A stretch of DNA of 29,150 nucleotides from Schoenoplectus triqueter (GCA_964058805.1 CAXKVV010000339.1:1-29150), one strand, 5' to 3'. Shown: positions 1 to 11,970, counted from the stretch's first letter. Made by a program: numbers and translations. The notes: generated from the sequence alone by a model not told the origin.

Positions 1-129
1 ATTGAAAAGATTGACTTAAAAAACTTGAAACACCTCAATTTTTTGTATCCCACAAGATTTTCATATGAAGAATTTAATGAGAGTGATAAATCAAAATTTA
101 GAGATTATTTGATACACTTTTTGAGTTAA
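1..129 (+). other. Possible 3' end of a coding ORF, open at the window edge
   Basis: Frame 1 is open from the first base to a TAA at 127-129 and gives 42 residues with protein-like composition, including LNFLYPTRFSYEEFNESD. The YP-x-x-F-S pattern is loosely like the region before the dimerisation domain of plant hAT-type transposase relatives, but this is a weak impression. There is no start or splice site in view. It could be the last exon of a gene or transposon fragment to the left, or chance. Confidence 0.25.
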
Positions 130-192
130 GATCACGGAAGAATTCCGTGCTCCTACGAGCATGCTAGTTTTATTCTCTCTATATATATATAT

Positions 193-586
193 AGGTATGC
201 TAATGTGCGTTATAAATCACAAAAACCTCGTACTCCGTGCTCACATCTCACGCTTCAAAATTCAAATGGACTATTCAAACCGTTAAATATGATCTTCATA
301 TCAAAATCTCCTAGGTGATCAAATTTTATATTTTTTAATTTTTTTTGCTATTTATTTAAAGAGATAGAAAATAGTTGATATTGAATGATTCAAAAGATGT
401 CAGATCAATGAATTTTGTAGTCCCCCAAAAAAATAGTAAAATACTTTCAAAAAATATAAAATTTGTTCACCAAAGAGATTTCAATATAAAAATTATGTTG
501 GTTTAGATTTTCCATTTGAATTTTAAAATACGAGATATAGGTGTGAAGTACGAGATGTGTTGTGTTTCATAAAGCACATTAGTGCG

Positions 587-590
<4 letters not shown>
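193..590. mobile_element. Foldback MITE, diverged copy A of family 1
   Basis: The outer 150 bp on each side form imperfect inverted repeats. GCTAATGTGC near 200 answers GCACATTAGTGC near 573-585, and an internal stretch with ATGATCTTCATAT near 290 answers a degenerate complement near 485-500. The same internal words occur in the better preserved copy at 641-1036. The element lies between a short (TA)n at 180-194 and a long (AT)n at 589-638. No ORF. Class inferred from structure only. Confidence 0.65.

Positions 591-638
<48 letters not shown>
589..638. repeat. (AT)n microsatellite
   Basis: About 25 uninterrupted AT dinucleotides separate two foldback MITEs of the same family. Confidence 0.95.
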
Positions 639-640
<2 letters not shown>

Positions 641-643
<3 letters not shown>

Positions 644-1036
644 GGCTATGGTGCTTCGCGAAGCACAAAACCTCCCGTGCTTCACGTCCGTATCTCGAAT
701 TTGAAAGTTCATACGCTCGATCCAAACCGTTGAACATGATCTTCATATTGAAATATCTTTGGAGATCAAATTTTATATTTTTTTGAATTTTTTTGCTATT
801 TTTTAAATGAGTATAAAATTTGCTGATCTAACGATTTCTGCACCATCCAAAACTAGCGATTTTGTACCCATCTAAAAAATAGCAAAAAAATTCAAAAAAA
901 TATAAATTTTGATCTCCAAAGATAGTTCAATATGAAGATCATGTTCAACGGTTTGGATCGGGCATATGAACTTTCAAATTTGAGATACGGACGCGAAGCA
1001 CGGGAGGTTTTGTGCTTCGCGAAGCACCATAGCCTC
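641..1036. mobile_element. Foldback MITE, well preserved copy B of family 1
   Basis: Two arms of about 170 bp are near-perfect inverted complements around a spacer of about 60 bp. The ends read TGAGGCTATG...CATAGCCTCA. Each end also contains the perfect 16-bp palindrome GTGCTTCGCGAAGCAC (651-666 and 1012-1027), so the termini are nested hairpins. The element is embedded in (TA)n on both sides (589-638 and 1043-1069), so a target duplication cannot be delimited. It has no coding capacity and is a non-autonomous DNA transposon by structure. Confidence 0.85.
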
Positions 1037-1037
1037 A

Positions 1038-1042
<5 letters not shown>

Positions 1043-1069
<27 letters not shown>
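1043..1069. repeat. (TA)n microsatellite right of MITE B
   Basis: About 13 TA units directly follow the right end of the 641-1036 element, matching the tract on its other side. Confidence 0.9.
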
Positions 1070-1439
1070 TTAGGAAAGATTTGACAATAGTATAATATAT
1101 TAACATGATTCGGTTGCTGTACCTAACGAACTGCAAAATTTGATGCAGTTTCCATCATCGATTTTTGATTAATAGCTGCCTTTAGTTCTCACACGATCCC
1201 ACATCGAAAATACACTCTTGCTTCTTCTCTCTGATTTTGTTCTGAGCAAAATCAAGTGCCACCCACCTGAAAATTATTCGGCCCAAATTGTTAATTAAAA
1301 GGAAATATCAGAGAGGAAAAACAAAACTGTAGGCTGTACACCTTTTTTTTTTGAGAAAAAAGGTTAATCTATCTAATCTAAATCTCGGATTTGTAATTGA
1401 TGGCCAACATAAAAATGTAAAGAAGAAATTTAAAAAAGT

Positions 1440-1755
1440 TTCTGACTACTATCATCTTTCACAATTTTCAAAATAAATTTAAAATGTTTTAAACATAGAA
1501 ATTTCTTACAAACATATTATTGAATTTGTAGGTTGATTTTTAAATTCTGTATAATTTGAGAGTTATCTGATCAAAATCATCAAAGTTGCATAACATTTAC
1601 AACGGTCTAAATTTAATGAGTTTTCATGAAATATCAACTAAAATTTACAACATTTAAAACACAACCAGTCTATGAGTCTAAAATATATATTCGTAAATAT
1701 TTTTTTTTTAATTTATTTGAAATCGGTTATAAAAAATTGTAGATAGATCCCACGA
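1440..1755. mobile_element. Degenerate MITE-like copy of family 2
   Basis: AT-rich non-coding segment whose right part (TTTATTTGAAAT near 1717, then GATCCC at 1746-1751) matches the layout of the copies at 11971-12334 and 13740-14060. The left end is too diverged for firm limits. From 1070 to 1440 and from 1760 to 2450 I see no gene, only AT-rich DNA with homopolymer runs. Confidence 0.35.
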
Positions 1756-1879
1756 AAAAAAGAAGAAAAAAAGAAAAAAATATATATATATACCGGGAAG
1801 ACCAAAAAGATTTAGGGATGTGCTCATTAGTGCAGATCCCACCCAAAATTAAAAGGGAAATTGTAAAATAAATACGCCG

Positions 1880-2452
1880 GAAAGACCAAAAAAGGTTTAT
1901 GGATGTGCTTCATCAGCGCATGCCTTGTAGGTTAGAGGTTTCTTTGATGATTCCATAGATCAATCTTCTCCAGTAGTTAAACCTCCCTCCTTTTTGCTTT
2001 TTTTTTTTTCTTTTTTTTGAGCTCCAAACCTCACGTGTTATTTGTCAATCATCAAGAGACGAGAAGAAACGACATCTGGTATATTTTTACTACACTTTGC
2101 ACTATTATTTTTATTAATTCTGGAAGAGGGGATAATTATTTCAGAACTAGTTAAAAACATTCAATTTTAATTGAATTTGTCAAACACGTGTACCTTTTTT
2201 TGGGTACTCATGTTACAAGATGTAATATACAGATACCAAGTTTAATGTGTGGTTCTATCTAAGTTTGTTTCACATCATATAGCTTAAAACGATTATATAG
2301 GAAATTGATATCCCAATATTGAGATGCTTTTAAGTAATGATAAAACATAGCAGTTCTGAAACATTTAAGGGAATGCACAGTGTGGGGTAGCTCTGTTGTT
2401 TTGTCATCACTGGAGATGAAAATGAGCAAATTTTGTAAGTGTTAAGATATAG
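1880..2452. repeat. Left part of old duplicated module, copy 1
   Basis: Words occur here in the same order as in 5055-5385: GACCAAAA...GGT..ATGG (1885), TCTCCAG.AGTTAA (1967), CACTGGAGATG.AAAT (2408) and GTTAAGATATAG (2441). The module continues after the solo LTR with TTTTCTGCAAC (3128) and a CC.TTTTTCTTGACC word near 3205. The two copies are diverged but colinear. Type of repeat unknown. Confidence 0.5.
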
Positions 2453-3103
2453 TGTTGGAATTAATTATTATTAATTATAATATGTATGGGCTTATATGTA
2501 ATAAATATATTATATAATGGACTGTCAAATTATACTCATAATGAAGTGATCAAATTCTGTATCGGGTTTATTATATATCATGAGAAGTGGAGCCTTTAAT
2601 GTGTAGAATTCGTATTAATGATTTTATGATTTAGTGATGGTCTGAATTATATAAAGTTTGAAAATAATACAATTATGCTATTGGTCCCTGGAGAACACAA
2701 TCATAGACAGTTTTCTGATTAAGCAGCGAACCCGTTAAGAGAGAATCTAGATCCAATATGGACCCATTAAGGTATAACTGCACTCTGTTATATGGATGTC
2801 CATATATATACAGGGATACAGTTAGTTTTGGACATCTTTCATTTCCCCACTTTCTGATACCCTTTCATTTCTAACAGATCCAGATCTCTCTCTCTTAACA
2901 TTATTCCAGAAGAGAAGAAACTGTCTGACGCCGGTCCTCTCAATCACTCCATCGGATTAGAGGAAGATCGCTGGAAGGCTAAAGGAGTCTGATGATCAAC
3001 GGGGTTGTGTCTCTTTGAAAGACTGAAAGTATGAATCAAGATAACTTAATTTATATTTAAGATTTACTAGAGGATTATGACCATAACAGTAAAAATTCTA
3101 ACA
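2453..3103 (+). mobile_element. Solo LTR of a retrotransposon, probably Copia-like
   Basis: A 651-bp block starts TGTTGGAATT and ends AATTCTAACA, imperfect terminal inverted repeats of the TG...CA type. It is flanked by the 5-bp direct repeat TATAG (2448-2452 and 3104-3108), the target duplication expected of integrase. Inside are a TATA-like CATATATATACAGG near 2801 and a CT-rich tract near 2885. There is no internal domain or second LTR, so unequal recombination between LTRs is the likely origin. Superfamily assignment rests only on size and ends. Orientation is taken from the TATA-like box. Confidence 0.85.
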
Positions 3104-3239
3104 TATAGCGCCAACGATTATATGTTTTTTCTGCAACGTCTTATATTCTTTTACGTTTTTGAACGTGAAATCTTGAAAGGAGTTAAAAGTCCTAACCTTC
3201 TGGCCATTTTTCTTGACCGTATACAGAAATAAATTAGGG

Positions 3240-3800
3240 ACAAAAATGGAGATAATGCTAAACTTATATCTGTATTTATTTTTTATTAGTAAGATATGAA
3301 TACAAATACATATATTAAAAGGATATAAAAATTTAAAACCATATCCACCTTAAAGAGATACAAATATGAAACAAATATTTAACATATACAAATTTGGATA
3401 CATATTCAGCGACAGATAAGAAATGAAATATAATATTTTTATTACTAATAAATATAAATACATATTAAAAGAAACATATTTTGACAACCGAACACATGTA
3501 TTTATGTAATATTCATAATAAATAACACTATATACAAATAGAAGTTTTGACAACTTATACTAATTTATAATAAAACCTTATAAAACATGTTTCTGTTTTG
3601 CATATGTATAATTCAGATATCTGTATTATTTTACAGTTCAAAAATTTATCCATATCCGTATCCACATTATTTTTTACGGATACAGAATGGATACAAATAT
3701 AGGTAACTATTATACGAATACAGATAAATATTATATGGGTACAAATGATACATTTATGGATATTTTTCTGGATATAGACTATAGAGCCGAAAGAACAAAT
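3240..3800. repeat. ATACAAATA-rich degenerate repeat stretch
   Basis: Repeated words such as GATACAAATA, GAATACA and CATATCCGTATCC recur on both strands over about 550 bp without a clear period. They look like the eroded tail of an old transposable element. No ORF has coding character. 3800-4380 shows nothing recognisable. Confidence 0.35.
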
Positions 3801-4379
3801 AATAATTCGCTCTGTTTTCACCCCTAAGAGGAATTTATTCTATCTACATATGGAAAGAGGAGGAATTATTTGTTAATTAAATATTTGAAAATCTATATCT
3901 ATAAAATTGAAATCTGATATTCACATTATGAGCATGATTTATATTATCTATAATCATGTCTATAAATTATGAAAAAGGTAAATAGTATGGGACCATAAAA
4001 TATGAAACTTGCATAGTGGGCCGTTAGGTGCCTGTTGCAATGAAGCTTCCCTCAAAGGACTATCCATAGAAAAAGAAAAACCATTTGATGATTTGGATCG
4101 AAAATGTTTGTAGCATTTGGTGGAATATTTATCCTTTCAAAATGTGTCATAGCATGCATGCACATTGGAGACTTGAATTACTCAAAGGGATATGTCAGTA
4201 TGTCACTTTCTATTTGTAAAATGCAAATACAACTATTGGAAGATTTTGTTAAATAAAACTTCAATTTATATTGAAAAAAAAATGTTAAAATTTGAGGTTT
4301 GTTGGTTCGGTTTTTAAGTCAAAAATTAAATAATATCTTTATTTGGCATTAAACGATCTGTAGCATGAGTACCAATTCA

Positions 4380-4560
4380 TAAATGATGTGCTATGTAGCT
4401 CAGATTCAGCCCAAATCCGCCGCACCCGTATCAGATATGGATTCACGTGCGATTCGCACTGAAGAGGCCGGAGTGGGTTTCGATCTCAGAACCATTACAA
4501 TCCCAAGAAGAGGCTCTACCACTATAACAACGTGTGGTTTGTGCTATAGTTCATTTTGAA
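4380..4560 (-). mobile_element. tRNA-derived SINE relic
   Basis: Read on the minus strand, 4526-4511 gives TATAGTGGTAGAGCCT, an A-box-like word, and 4487-4475 gives GAGATCGAAACCC, a B-box-like word at tRNA-like spacing. The body follows to the left. It cannot fold as a true tRNA and lacks an acceptor stem, so it is better read as a SINE head than a tRNA gene. Ends are approximate. 4560-5050 holds an A-rich stretch with no gene. Confidence 0.45.
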
Positions 4561-5054
4561 TTATATATATTATACTTCTAAATACCTTTGCTTTTAATTT
4601 TTTATTATGTTGTTTTTATTGTTTATATTTATTTTATAAATAAATTTATTATATAATACTATAACCGTATTTTAGTATTTTAAAAATTTCCGTATCCCCG
4701 CACCCGCACCGTATCGGATACGATACTCGCACCCGCATCCGTGCAACATAGATGATGGTTTTTTTATCAAGGCTATATATTAGAAATAAAAATAAAAATA
4801 AACTAATAAACTAAGCTTAAGTTGAATTGATGCCCACAGATTTTATCTGACTACACGAAAGAGATTTTGCCTGACTACATCATTAAGTAGAACTAATAAA
4901 CTAACCTTTTATCTTCCTGGAAACTTTCTAAGTTTGTATGTAAAGTTGCAAACACTAGACTTTTTATTTCTAACATAAAAAGAGAAATAAAGAAAAATGG
5001 ACCGCAGTGACCAAAAAGGTAATCGCCAAAAAGAAAATAAAAAGAAGAATAAAG

Positions 5055-5385
5055 AAAAGACCAAAATGGTAATGGCCTCTCCAGAAGTTAATTTATGTAG
5101 GGAACAGAGTAATTTTGAAAGAGAATTTATGGACGCACAAGTGGTGCATAGAGAATTGCAAAAGGAATTTTAAGAGTTTCGTCAGCACTGGAGATGGAAA
5201 TTATAACTGTTAAGATATAGTGATATTGTCAGGTCTACTCAAATCATATATGGATGACATATTAAAGATAACATGCTTTTCTGCAACTATTTATTTTCTA
5301 TTATTCTTCCAACTTAACATTTAGGAAAGGTCCTACCAAGTTCCAATCACACTGACCATTTTCCTTGACCTTGACCAATGCAGGA
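5055..5385. repeat. Old duplicated module, copy 2 (no LTR insertion)
   Basis: Colinear with 1880-2452 plus 3104-3240: GACCAAAATGGTAATGG (5065), TCTCCAGAAGTTAA (5079), GCACTGGAGATGGAAAT (5185), TGTTAAGATATAG (5208), TTTTCTGCAAC (5277) and CATTTTCCTTGACC (5357). It shows the site as it was before the solo LTR entered the other copy. Confidence 0.5.
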
Positions 5386-5439
5386 AGAAGTATATTTCTC
5401 ACTATGCAATGAGAGGAGAAATTATTTGCCGTTTGTTTA

Positions 5440-5755
5440 TTTTGACAATTTTAATAATCGACAAAATAAAATGTAAACTTATGTAATGTCATAATTACGA
5501 TATATATATATATATATATTATATTCATATATCATTTTTTTCATATAAGTATAATAGGCTTTATTATAATTTTCATCATCCATCAATTTGCTTAAATAAT
5601 ATGATGGATGCATCATTAAGTACAACTCGAATTATATAAAATTTGAACAATAAGTTAATCATATGTCAAACTATATATCTATAAAATTATTATTTTTAGT
5701 TTTATTAAAAATTCATTACAAGATTGTCAGTATAGCCATTGTGAGTTTTGTGACT
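5440..5755. mobile_element. Degenerate MITE, family 2
   Basis: The right end (5710-5740, with CAAGATTGTCA and ATAGCC) matches the right end of the element at 11971-12334. The left end has TTGACAATTTT in the inverted sense. An (AT)n tract at 5502-5518 lies inside. From 5755 to 7560 I see no gene: only AT-rich DNA with GGATCAGATT-type words near 6060-6190 and no coding pattern. Confidence 0.4.
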
Positions 5756-7574
5756 CGAGTGATTCTTTCTCATATGTAAATATAATTAAATGTAATCAAC
5801 GATAATTTGTTGGATAATGATCTCGCTTGTTATCCAGGTCACTAATTAACAAAAGTCATGTCATGTAAATTAAGCGAATGCGAACTTTAAATAAATATTT
5901 TTTTGATTAAAATAGATTGATGCGATAACATCATTGCTCTTAGCCGCATGACCACCTCATCACAGAAGGAACTATCTTATACCATCTATTAGAAAAAAAA
6001 AAAACGAATTTGGGAATGTTGGGTGGGTGCTCTTTGATTTTGTGGAACAAAATAGATTGGGTCAGATTAGAATAAGATCGGATGAATTTATATGGTAGTA
6101 TTTTTTATATTTTAAATTTATTTTTATTGATTTGTAAATTATTTAATGTCAAATTAAATTGGATCAGATTTGTTTTGGATCAGCGAGTCATATTAATTTG
6201 ATTTTTTTTTTAAAACCCGACCAGATGAAAATCAGTTCGGACAAATTTTTCATCCGATTTTATCACTCTATTTTTAGCGCGAAACGTGTGGATAAAAACA
6301 TGCACTCCCGCATATGTAATATTTAAAAATTGCGTCGAAGTTATGTTTCCATAGTTTATGACACAGGATAAACCAGCGGAAGTTCTGAAATAAGAAGTGC
6401 GGTTTGAATACACCCAATCTAGTATGTGAATTTTAGTTTTTACATAACCCGTAGGTTTGACAAATTATCTTGCAACTTGCCAGTAATTACCAGCATTTTT
6501 TTTTTACTTTTGAATCTACATGCGTTAATCAACTTAAAAGCAAGATCATCAACTGTAGCGGCCTAACAAAACTATACCAAATTCTAGTCAAGTTGACATG
6601 AAAATGATACTGTATACAACAAAACCCTTGTAAAAGTGTAGCCAGAACAAATTTCACTACATCTAAATAGCCTGTAACCACGGAACCATTACTTGATTTA
6701 TTCTCTTTTCCTCTCTCATTTCTTATTCTTCGTCTTGTTCTTGGTCTTGGTTTCACCACTCTTGTTCATAAGTTTTGTCTGGTAATTAAAGGTTTTGAGT
6801 ATAATGCGTGTGGCTGCCTCTGAATAAATTACTGCATGCAGTTTCTCCTTGTCCTTTTGGTTCTTAAAATCATATTTCTGCACTTATAAAGTAAGTTAAT
6901 TACAGAAATTATTTGTCTGAGACAATTGATTATAATAAAATTCACCTCAAACCCACAGTTATCGTGTCAAGTGTATGATATAATTACAGGAAGTGTCTTA
7001 GTTTATTAACAAAAGATAATTATTTTTTTTCTAACCTGGTAAATCAGTTTGACAGGAAAAAAAAAAGACGGTAAAAAAAGGTTCATCAAAAGTACCAAGT
7101 TAGAAAATAATGAACATGAAATGCCATTAGTCCAAGCTGCATTGCATGATTGCAATATTATTTTTGTTCATCTCTCATTTGCAATCATGTTCACGTTATC
7201 AATATATAAATAAAAAAATATATCTATATTTTTTTTAATTTAAAAATAGTACCTATTGTTGTACAAAAATAATAGCAGATCTTGATCCCTGAAATTCGGA
7301 CCGATGTGTGGAACGATTCAGACCCGTTATGTGCCTTAATTGATTTGGGTTTGAAGCAGATAAATGGATGAATATTTGGGCCGTCTGGCCTGGGCTGTTG
7401 ATTGAGAAAAGTATAATTGCAAAAGCTTAGAGTCCGTTTGGCAAATCAAAGAATAATTTTGGAGGAGTGGTAATTTTGAAAGAATCATTGCATAGTATTT
7501 TTTTAGAAGAGTGGTAGAAGAATGATATTCTTAACTATTCGGAAGAGCGAAAATATCGTTTGACACTCAGAATA

Positions 7575-9125
7575 GTTAAAATATAAATAATTATGATACT
7601 AATAATGATGATAATAATAATAATAATAGTAAAATAATAATCATAATAGTAATATAATAATAATAAAGTAATAAAAAATAATCATCATAAATAATAATAT
7701 TATAATAATAATGTAATAAAAATATAAACATAATCATAATATAGTAATATAATAATAAAAAAATATAATTATAATCATAATAATAATAAATAATCATAAT
7801 TTTAATAATATAATCATAATCATAATCATGATAATAATAATTATAGTCATAATCATAATAATATAACCATAATCATTATAATATAATAATAAAAATATAA
7901 TCATAATCATAAAAATAATTAAAAATAATTATAATTATAATAATATAATAATAAATTAATCATAAATATAATCAACATATAATAATATAATACAAAATAA
8001 CAAAATCATAAAAAAGTAATAAAAAATAATCATAATAAATAATAATATTATAATAGTAATATAATAAAAATATAAACATAATCATAATATAGTAATATAA
8101 TAATAAAAATATATAATTACAATCATAAGTATAATAATATAATAATAATAAGTAATCATAATTTTAATAATATAATCATAATATAATAATCATAATCATA
8201 ATCATGATAATAATAATTATAGTCATAATCATAATAATATAACCATAAACATAATCAAAATAATATAATAATAAAAATATAATCATAATCATAAAAATAA
8301 TTAAAAATAATTATAATAATAATAATAAATTAATCATAACTATAATCAACATATAATAATATAATACAACATAATAAAATAATAATAAAGTAATAAAAAA
8401 TAATCATAATAAATAATAATATTATAATAGTAATATAATAAAAATATAAACATAATCATAATATAGTAATATAATAATAAAAAATTATAATTACAATCAT
8501 AATTATAATAATATAATAATAATAAGTTATCATAATTTTAATAATATAATCATAATCATAATCATGATAATAATAATTATAGTCATAATCATAATAATAT
8601 AACCATAACCATAATCATAATCATAATAATATAATAATAAAAATATAATCATAATCATAAATATAATTATAAATAATTATAATTATAATAATATAATAAT
8701 AAATTAATCATCACTATAATCAACATATAATAATATAATACAACATAAGAAAATAATAATAAGTATTAATAATCATAATCATCATAATATAATAATATAA
8801 TGATAAATAATCTTGATCATAATAATATAATAAGAAAATAATTATATTTATATTCATAATATAATAATATAATATTAAAATTATATTTATAATAATAATA
8901 AATAATATAATAATACTAAAGGTAACAATACTATAATAACAATAATGATAATATTAATTTAATAATAATAATAATATAATGATAATAATAATAATAATAA
9001 TAAATAATATTAATCATAATATTAATATAATAATAAATTATAATCATAAATATAATATAATAATATAATAATACTAAATCTTAATCATAATCATAATATA
9101 ATAATATAATATAATATAATCAAAC
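7575..9125. repeat. ATA/ATC-rich satellite with 374-bp higher-order repeat
   Basis: About 1.55 kb made almost only of ATA, ATC and AAT triplet variants with very few G. It is not a plain microsatellite. The marker ATCAACATATAATAATATAA recurs at 7971, 8345 and 8719, exactly 374 bp apart, and AAACATAATCATAATATAG recurs near 7726, 8074 and 8448 (348 and 374 bp apart). So roughly three to four copies of a 374-bp unit are arranged head to tail, with one shorter by 26 bp, followed by a looser tail from 8760. Reading frames through it are low-complexity artefacts. Confidence 0.9.
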
Positions 9126-9408
9126 AATAATCGCTATTCCGACGAGATCTAATTCGATATTCCATCTATAAGTTGGTATACCAGATTAGCACTATTCTGC
9201 ACTTTTCTACTTAGTCTAAAATTAGTTTGGCAAATTAATTCATCAATTCCAACTTTTTGCTATTTGATTGAGTGCCAAATTATAGTGCGTGTTCTTATTT
9301 TTTTTATGTTTTCGAGGGTGTAAATGAAATTTGCTAGATCATCGAATCCAGTCCGGCAGTTCGTGTACCCGTCTTTACCAGGGTTTTAACCTTCATTTTT
9401 TGCGCAAA

Positions 9409-10843
9409 ATGTCGTCGAAAACCCTAGCTCGCGCTGGATCTCCCCTAATCAATCGCCTCTTTTTCTCTAATGGCACATCAAATCCACTGCGACTCCATCA
9501 AATCGGCTCTACATCTCCTTTTCTGTCTCTTCTCGCCAATTTGCCGATTCGCGAGTCTCCTCGAAATGAAGATTTGAGGATAATTGATGAGGAAACAGTA
9601 AAGCGATTGGTTTCTCCATCTGAGGTCTCCTTCCCTTGTGGCCTGCCTTCTCTTCGATTCTTCATAGAAGAAGGTTTATTCAATTTTGCATTTTGTGTTT
9701 ATTTGATTCGGTTGGTCTGTGGATTCTGTTCTGTCAAATCTGCATTGCATTTCATCTCTAGATTTTTTGTTTAATTGATGATCCTGGTAATGAGTGCTTC
9801 AGTTGAACCTTGGCTTAGCTGGAACAAAAAGGTTGATGTGAAAAAAAAAATGTAGTGCGAATCTTTTACCGAATCATAGAAAATTTTATCTTTCAGAATT
9901 TGTATTTGATGTTTTTAAATTTAGTTGTCTACGTAATTACAAAAAATAGTATGATCTTTGGACATGCTGATTTCCCCTTTGTCTTTTATGGTTTTAAACT
10001 TCTTTACTTGGCTGTTATCCATGTTTGTGCTTTAATTAGAAGGAATTTTCTTGAATCACAAGCAGAGTAAATCTACCAGAAAATGTAATAAAATATGCAT
10101 CAGAGAAGGCTTGTCTAATCTGTGTTGTGATATTATACAGGGAATGATGCAGTGTGTAATGAGCCAATGCTGTTACATACCAAGAGAACGTACCAGCCTA
10201 GCACCATCAAGCGCAAGAGGACCCATGGTTTCCTTACTAGGTCTATCTCTCTTTCTTTCTCTAAATTTCTTGACTGCCTTGTTTTTAAGATTACAATTTG
10301 TGCTTGATATTTTGGTAGATTTATAAACATCACCCAACACTTCAAAATGATTTATTCAGCTTTATGGTTTTCCATAGCAGTTAATTATTCTTCTCACTAG
10401 TACAACACAAATGGTTATTCAAAGAACACTTCCTTCACATAAATTTTGCAACTCAATAATTTTTTTTTTCACCTCATTTTCTTTAGAACCGGACTTGTTG
10501 AAATTATGGATTTTATAGTTGTACTCATGGCAAGTTACCTAAGTTAATGACAAGTGTTTGTGATTTAGCTATTCTGGGGTAAGCTATTATTTCACAAATA
10601 TTTCAAAACGGTTTAGCATTGGTTTACCTGTATGGTGTAATCTTGTTCCACATAGTGTTTCTTTCTGTTTTCCTTTTTGAAAAGTAGGCGGAGTCTGAAA
10701 GGCCTGTACTTTTTGAAGTCCCATTTTGATACTTGTAAATTGATGTCTTGTTTTATTTCCTTATTGACAGGAAAGCAACTAGAGGAGGAAGGAGGGTGAT
10801 TGCTCGCAGAGTTGCAAAAGGACGGCATAGAATTGCTGTTTAG
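9409..10843 (+). CDS. Mitochondrial large-subunit ribosomal protein bL34m (3 exons)
   Basis: Structural protein of the large mitoribosomal subunit. Coding exons are 9409-9673, 10141-10240 and 10771-10843, joined at GT-AG introns (GTTTAT...ACAG; GTCTAT...ACAG), giving 145 residues. Residues 103-145 are the complete bL34 domain: KRTYQPSTIKRKRTHGF, then K-A-T-R-G-G-R-R-V-I-A-R-R-V-A-K-G-R. This is the basic short chain that bacteria make alone in about 45 residues. The intron after R-T-H-G-F splits the domain, and both phases fit. Residues 1-30 (MSSKTLARAG start, rich in Ser, Arg, Leu, no acids) look like a mitochondrial presequence. The N-terminal extension of about 100 residues is typical of plant nuclear-encoded mitochondrial L34. 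The first ATG in frame is at 9409; the frame is open upstream to 9331 without ATG. Confidence 0.92.
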
Positions 10844-11970
10844 CTCCATGTTGTCTTCTTGGTTTTTGTTCTATTTTATTGAGCATTAGCTTTGCTTGTC
10901 TTGGTTGCTGATTCCATAGTAGAACAGTGAAATAATTGTGTTGTCTTTTCATTCATTTCTTCAGGTTGCTGAAATTCATGTAAGATCCATGTGGAATTAA
11001 TTACTTGTATAATTATCTCTCAGCTTACCTATTAGTTCTCTTTTTTTTTCTTAATTTTTCACTTCTGTTCTGCAGCTCAAATAAAATCAAATTGTAAAAT
11101 CAATCGTTCACTGACATATTGCTTTTCATTTTCACTATTTGTTTTCTCAGAGCATGATAATCTTGTTGTACAAACCCAGAAAGATGCATTTGATTTCAAA
11201 TTACAGGTATAACTAACTAGGGATATTTAGCTTTTCATTTCTAGCTTGTTGCTTTATAAGCATTTCATGCATCAAAATTAATGTATTTTATGTTGGATTT
11301 AACTTGATGAATATTGATTTAGCATAACAAAAATAATCGTGTCTGCATTTTGAATACAACAACTTCCCTATTTATACCGTACCGTAGCGACTATATGAGG
11401 GATATTTTGGTCTTTACAAACTATAATATATATATTTTGTAGGATACTTGGATCATCGAGTCTTTTTTATCACATAAAAATGCATGAATCTTACGATCCA
11501 TGATCAATGTACAAGCTTCTTTCTTTTAAAAATGCATGTTAATAATTTTAGAAGGCTTTTGATCTGCAGGTGCTTTCTTTGTATAGAAAGAGTCGCAAAT
11601 TTACGGTATATTCAAATCGATTTTGTTTGGTACAAAATTGAACTTTTAAGTCTTGAACGAGGATCGTCCGATTGCTGTCTAGCATTGAGTGAATGCTTGG
11701 AAATTTTTATAAATATCAAGTTTATTAAAATATTCAATACTCTACAATTGAAATCATTATGATAAAGATCTGAAAAGTAAAAAAACAATAGTGTTGTCTT
11801 CTAGGGGTGTTTTTCTTTCTGTGATTAACAGAATCCACACCATATAATATTTTCACGGATCCCCGTCTGTTTGATATTGAGATTATACTGAAATATCAAC
11901 TCATTTTTAACTTGAAATTCGAGATTCAGAGTCATTGCATTTTAACTTCTGTCGATATAGTATATATGTT
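10844..11970. other. 3' flank of the bL34m gene and intergenic DNA
   Basis: T-rich non-coding sequence. The first 300 bp probably hold the 3'UTR. A TTTCTTCAG acceptor-like site at 10956-10964 could belong to an alternative 3' exon. ORFs here have no family resemblance. No clear polyadenylation signal stands out in such AT-rich DNA. Confidence 0.4.

Noticed and set aside
1196..1206. ATCCCACATCG, identical to the plant snRNA upstream sequence element
   Set aside because: No TATA box at either Pol II or Pol III spacing downstream and no U-snRNA sequence; the word also occurs in transposon ends.
6529..6759. 76-codon minus-strand ORF with an Arg-rich start
   Set aside because: No homology recognised, no splice context, composition typical of random AT-rich DNA.
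7591..9125. CRISPR-like or coding array
   Set aside because: Period is 374 bp of low-complexity triplets with no unique spacers; the Tyr/Ile/Leu-rich minus ORF at 7591-7797 is a reading of the satellite.
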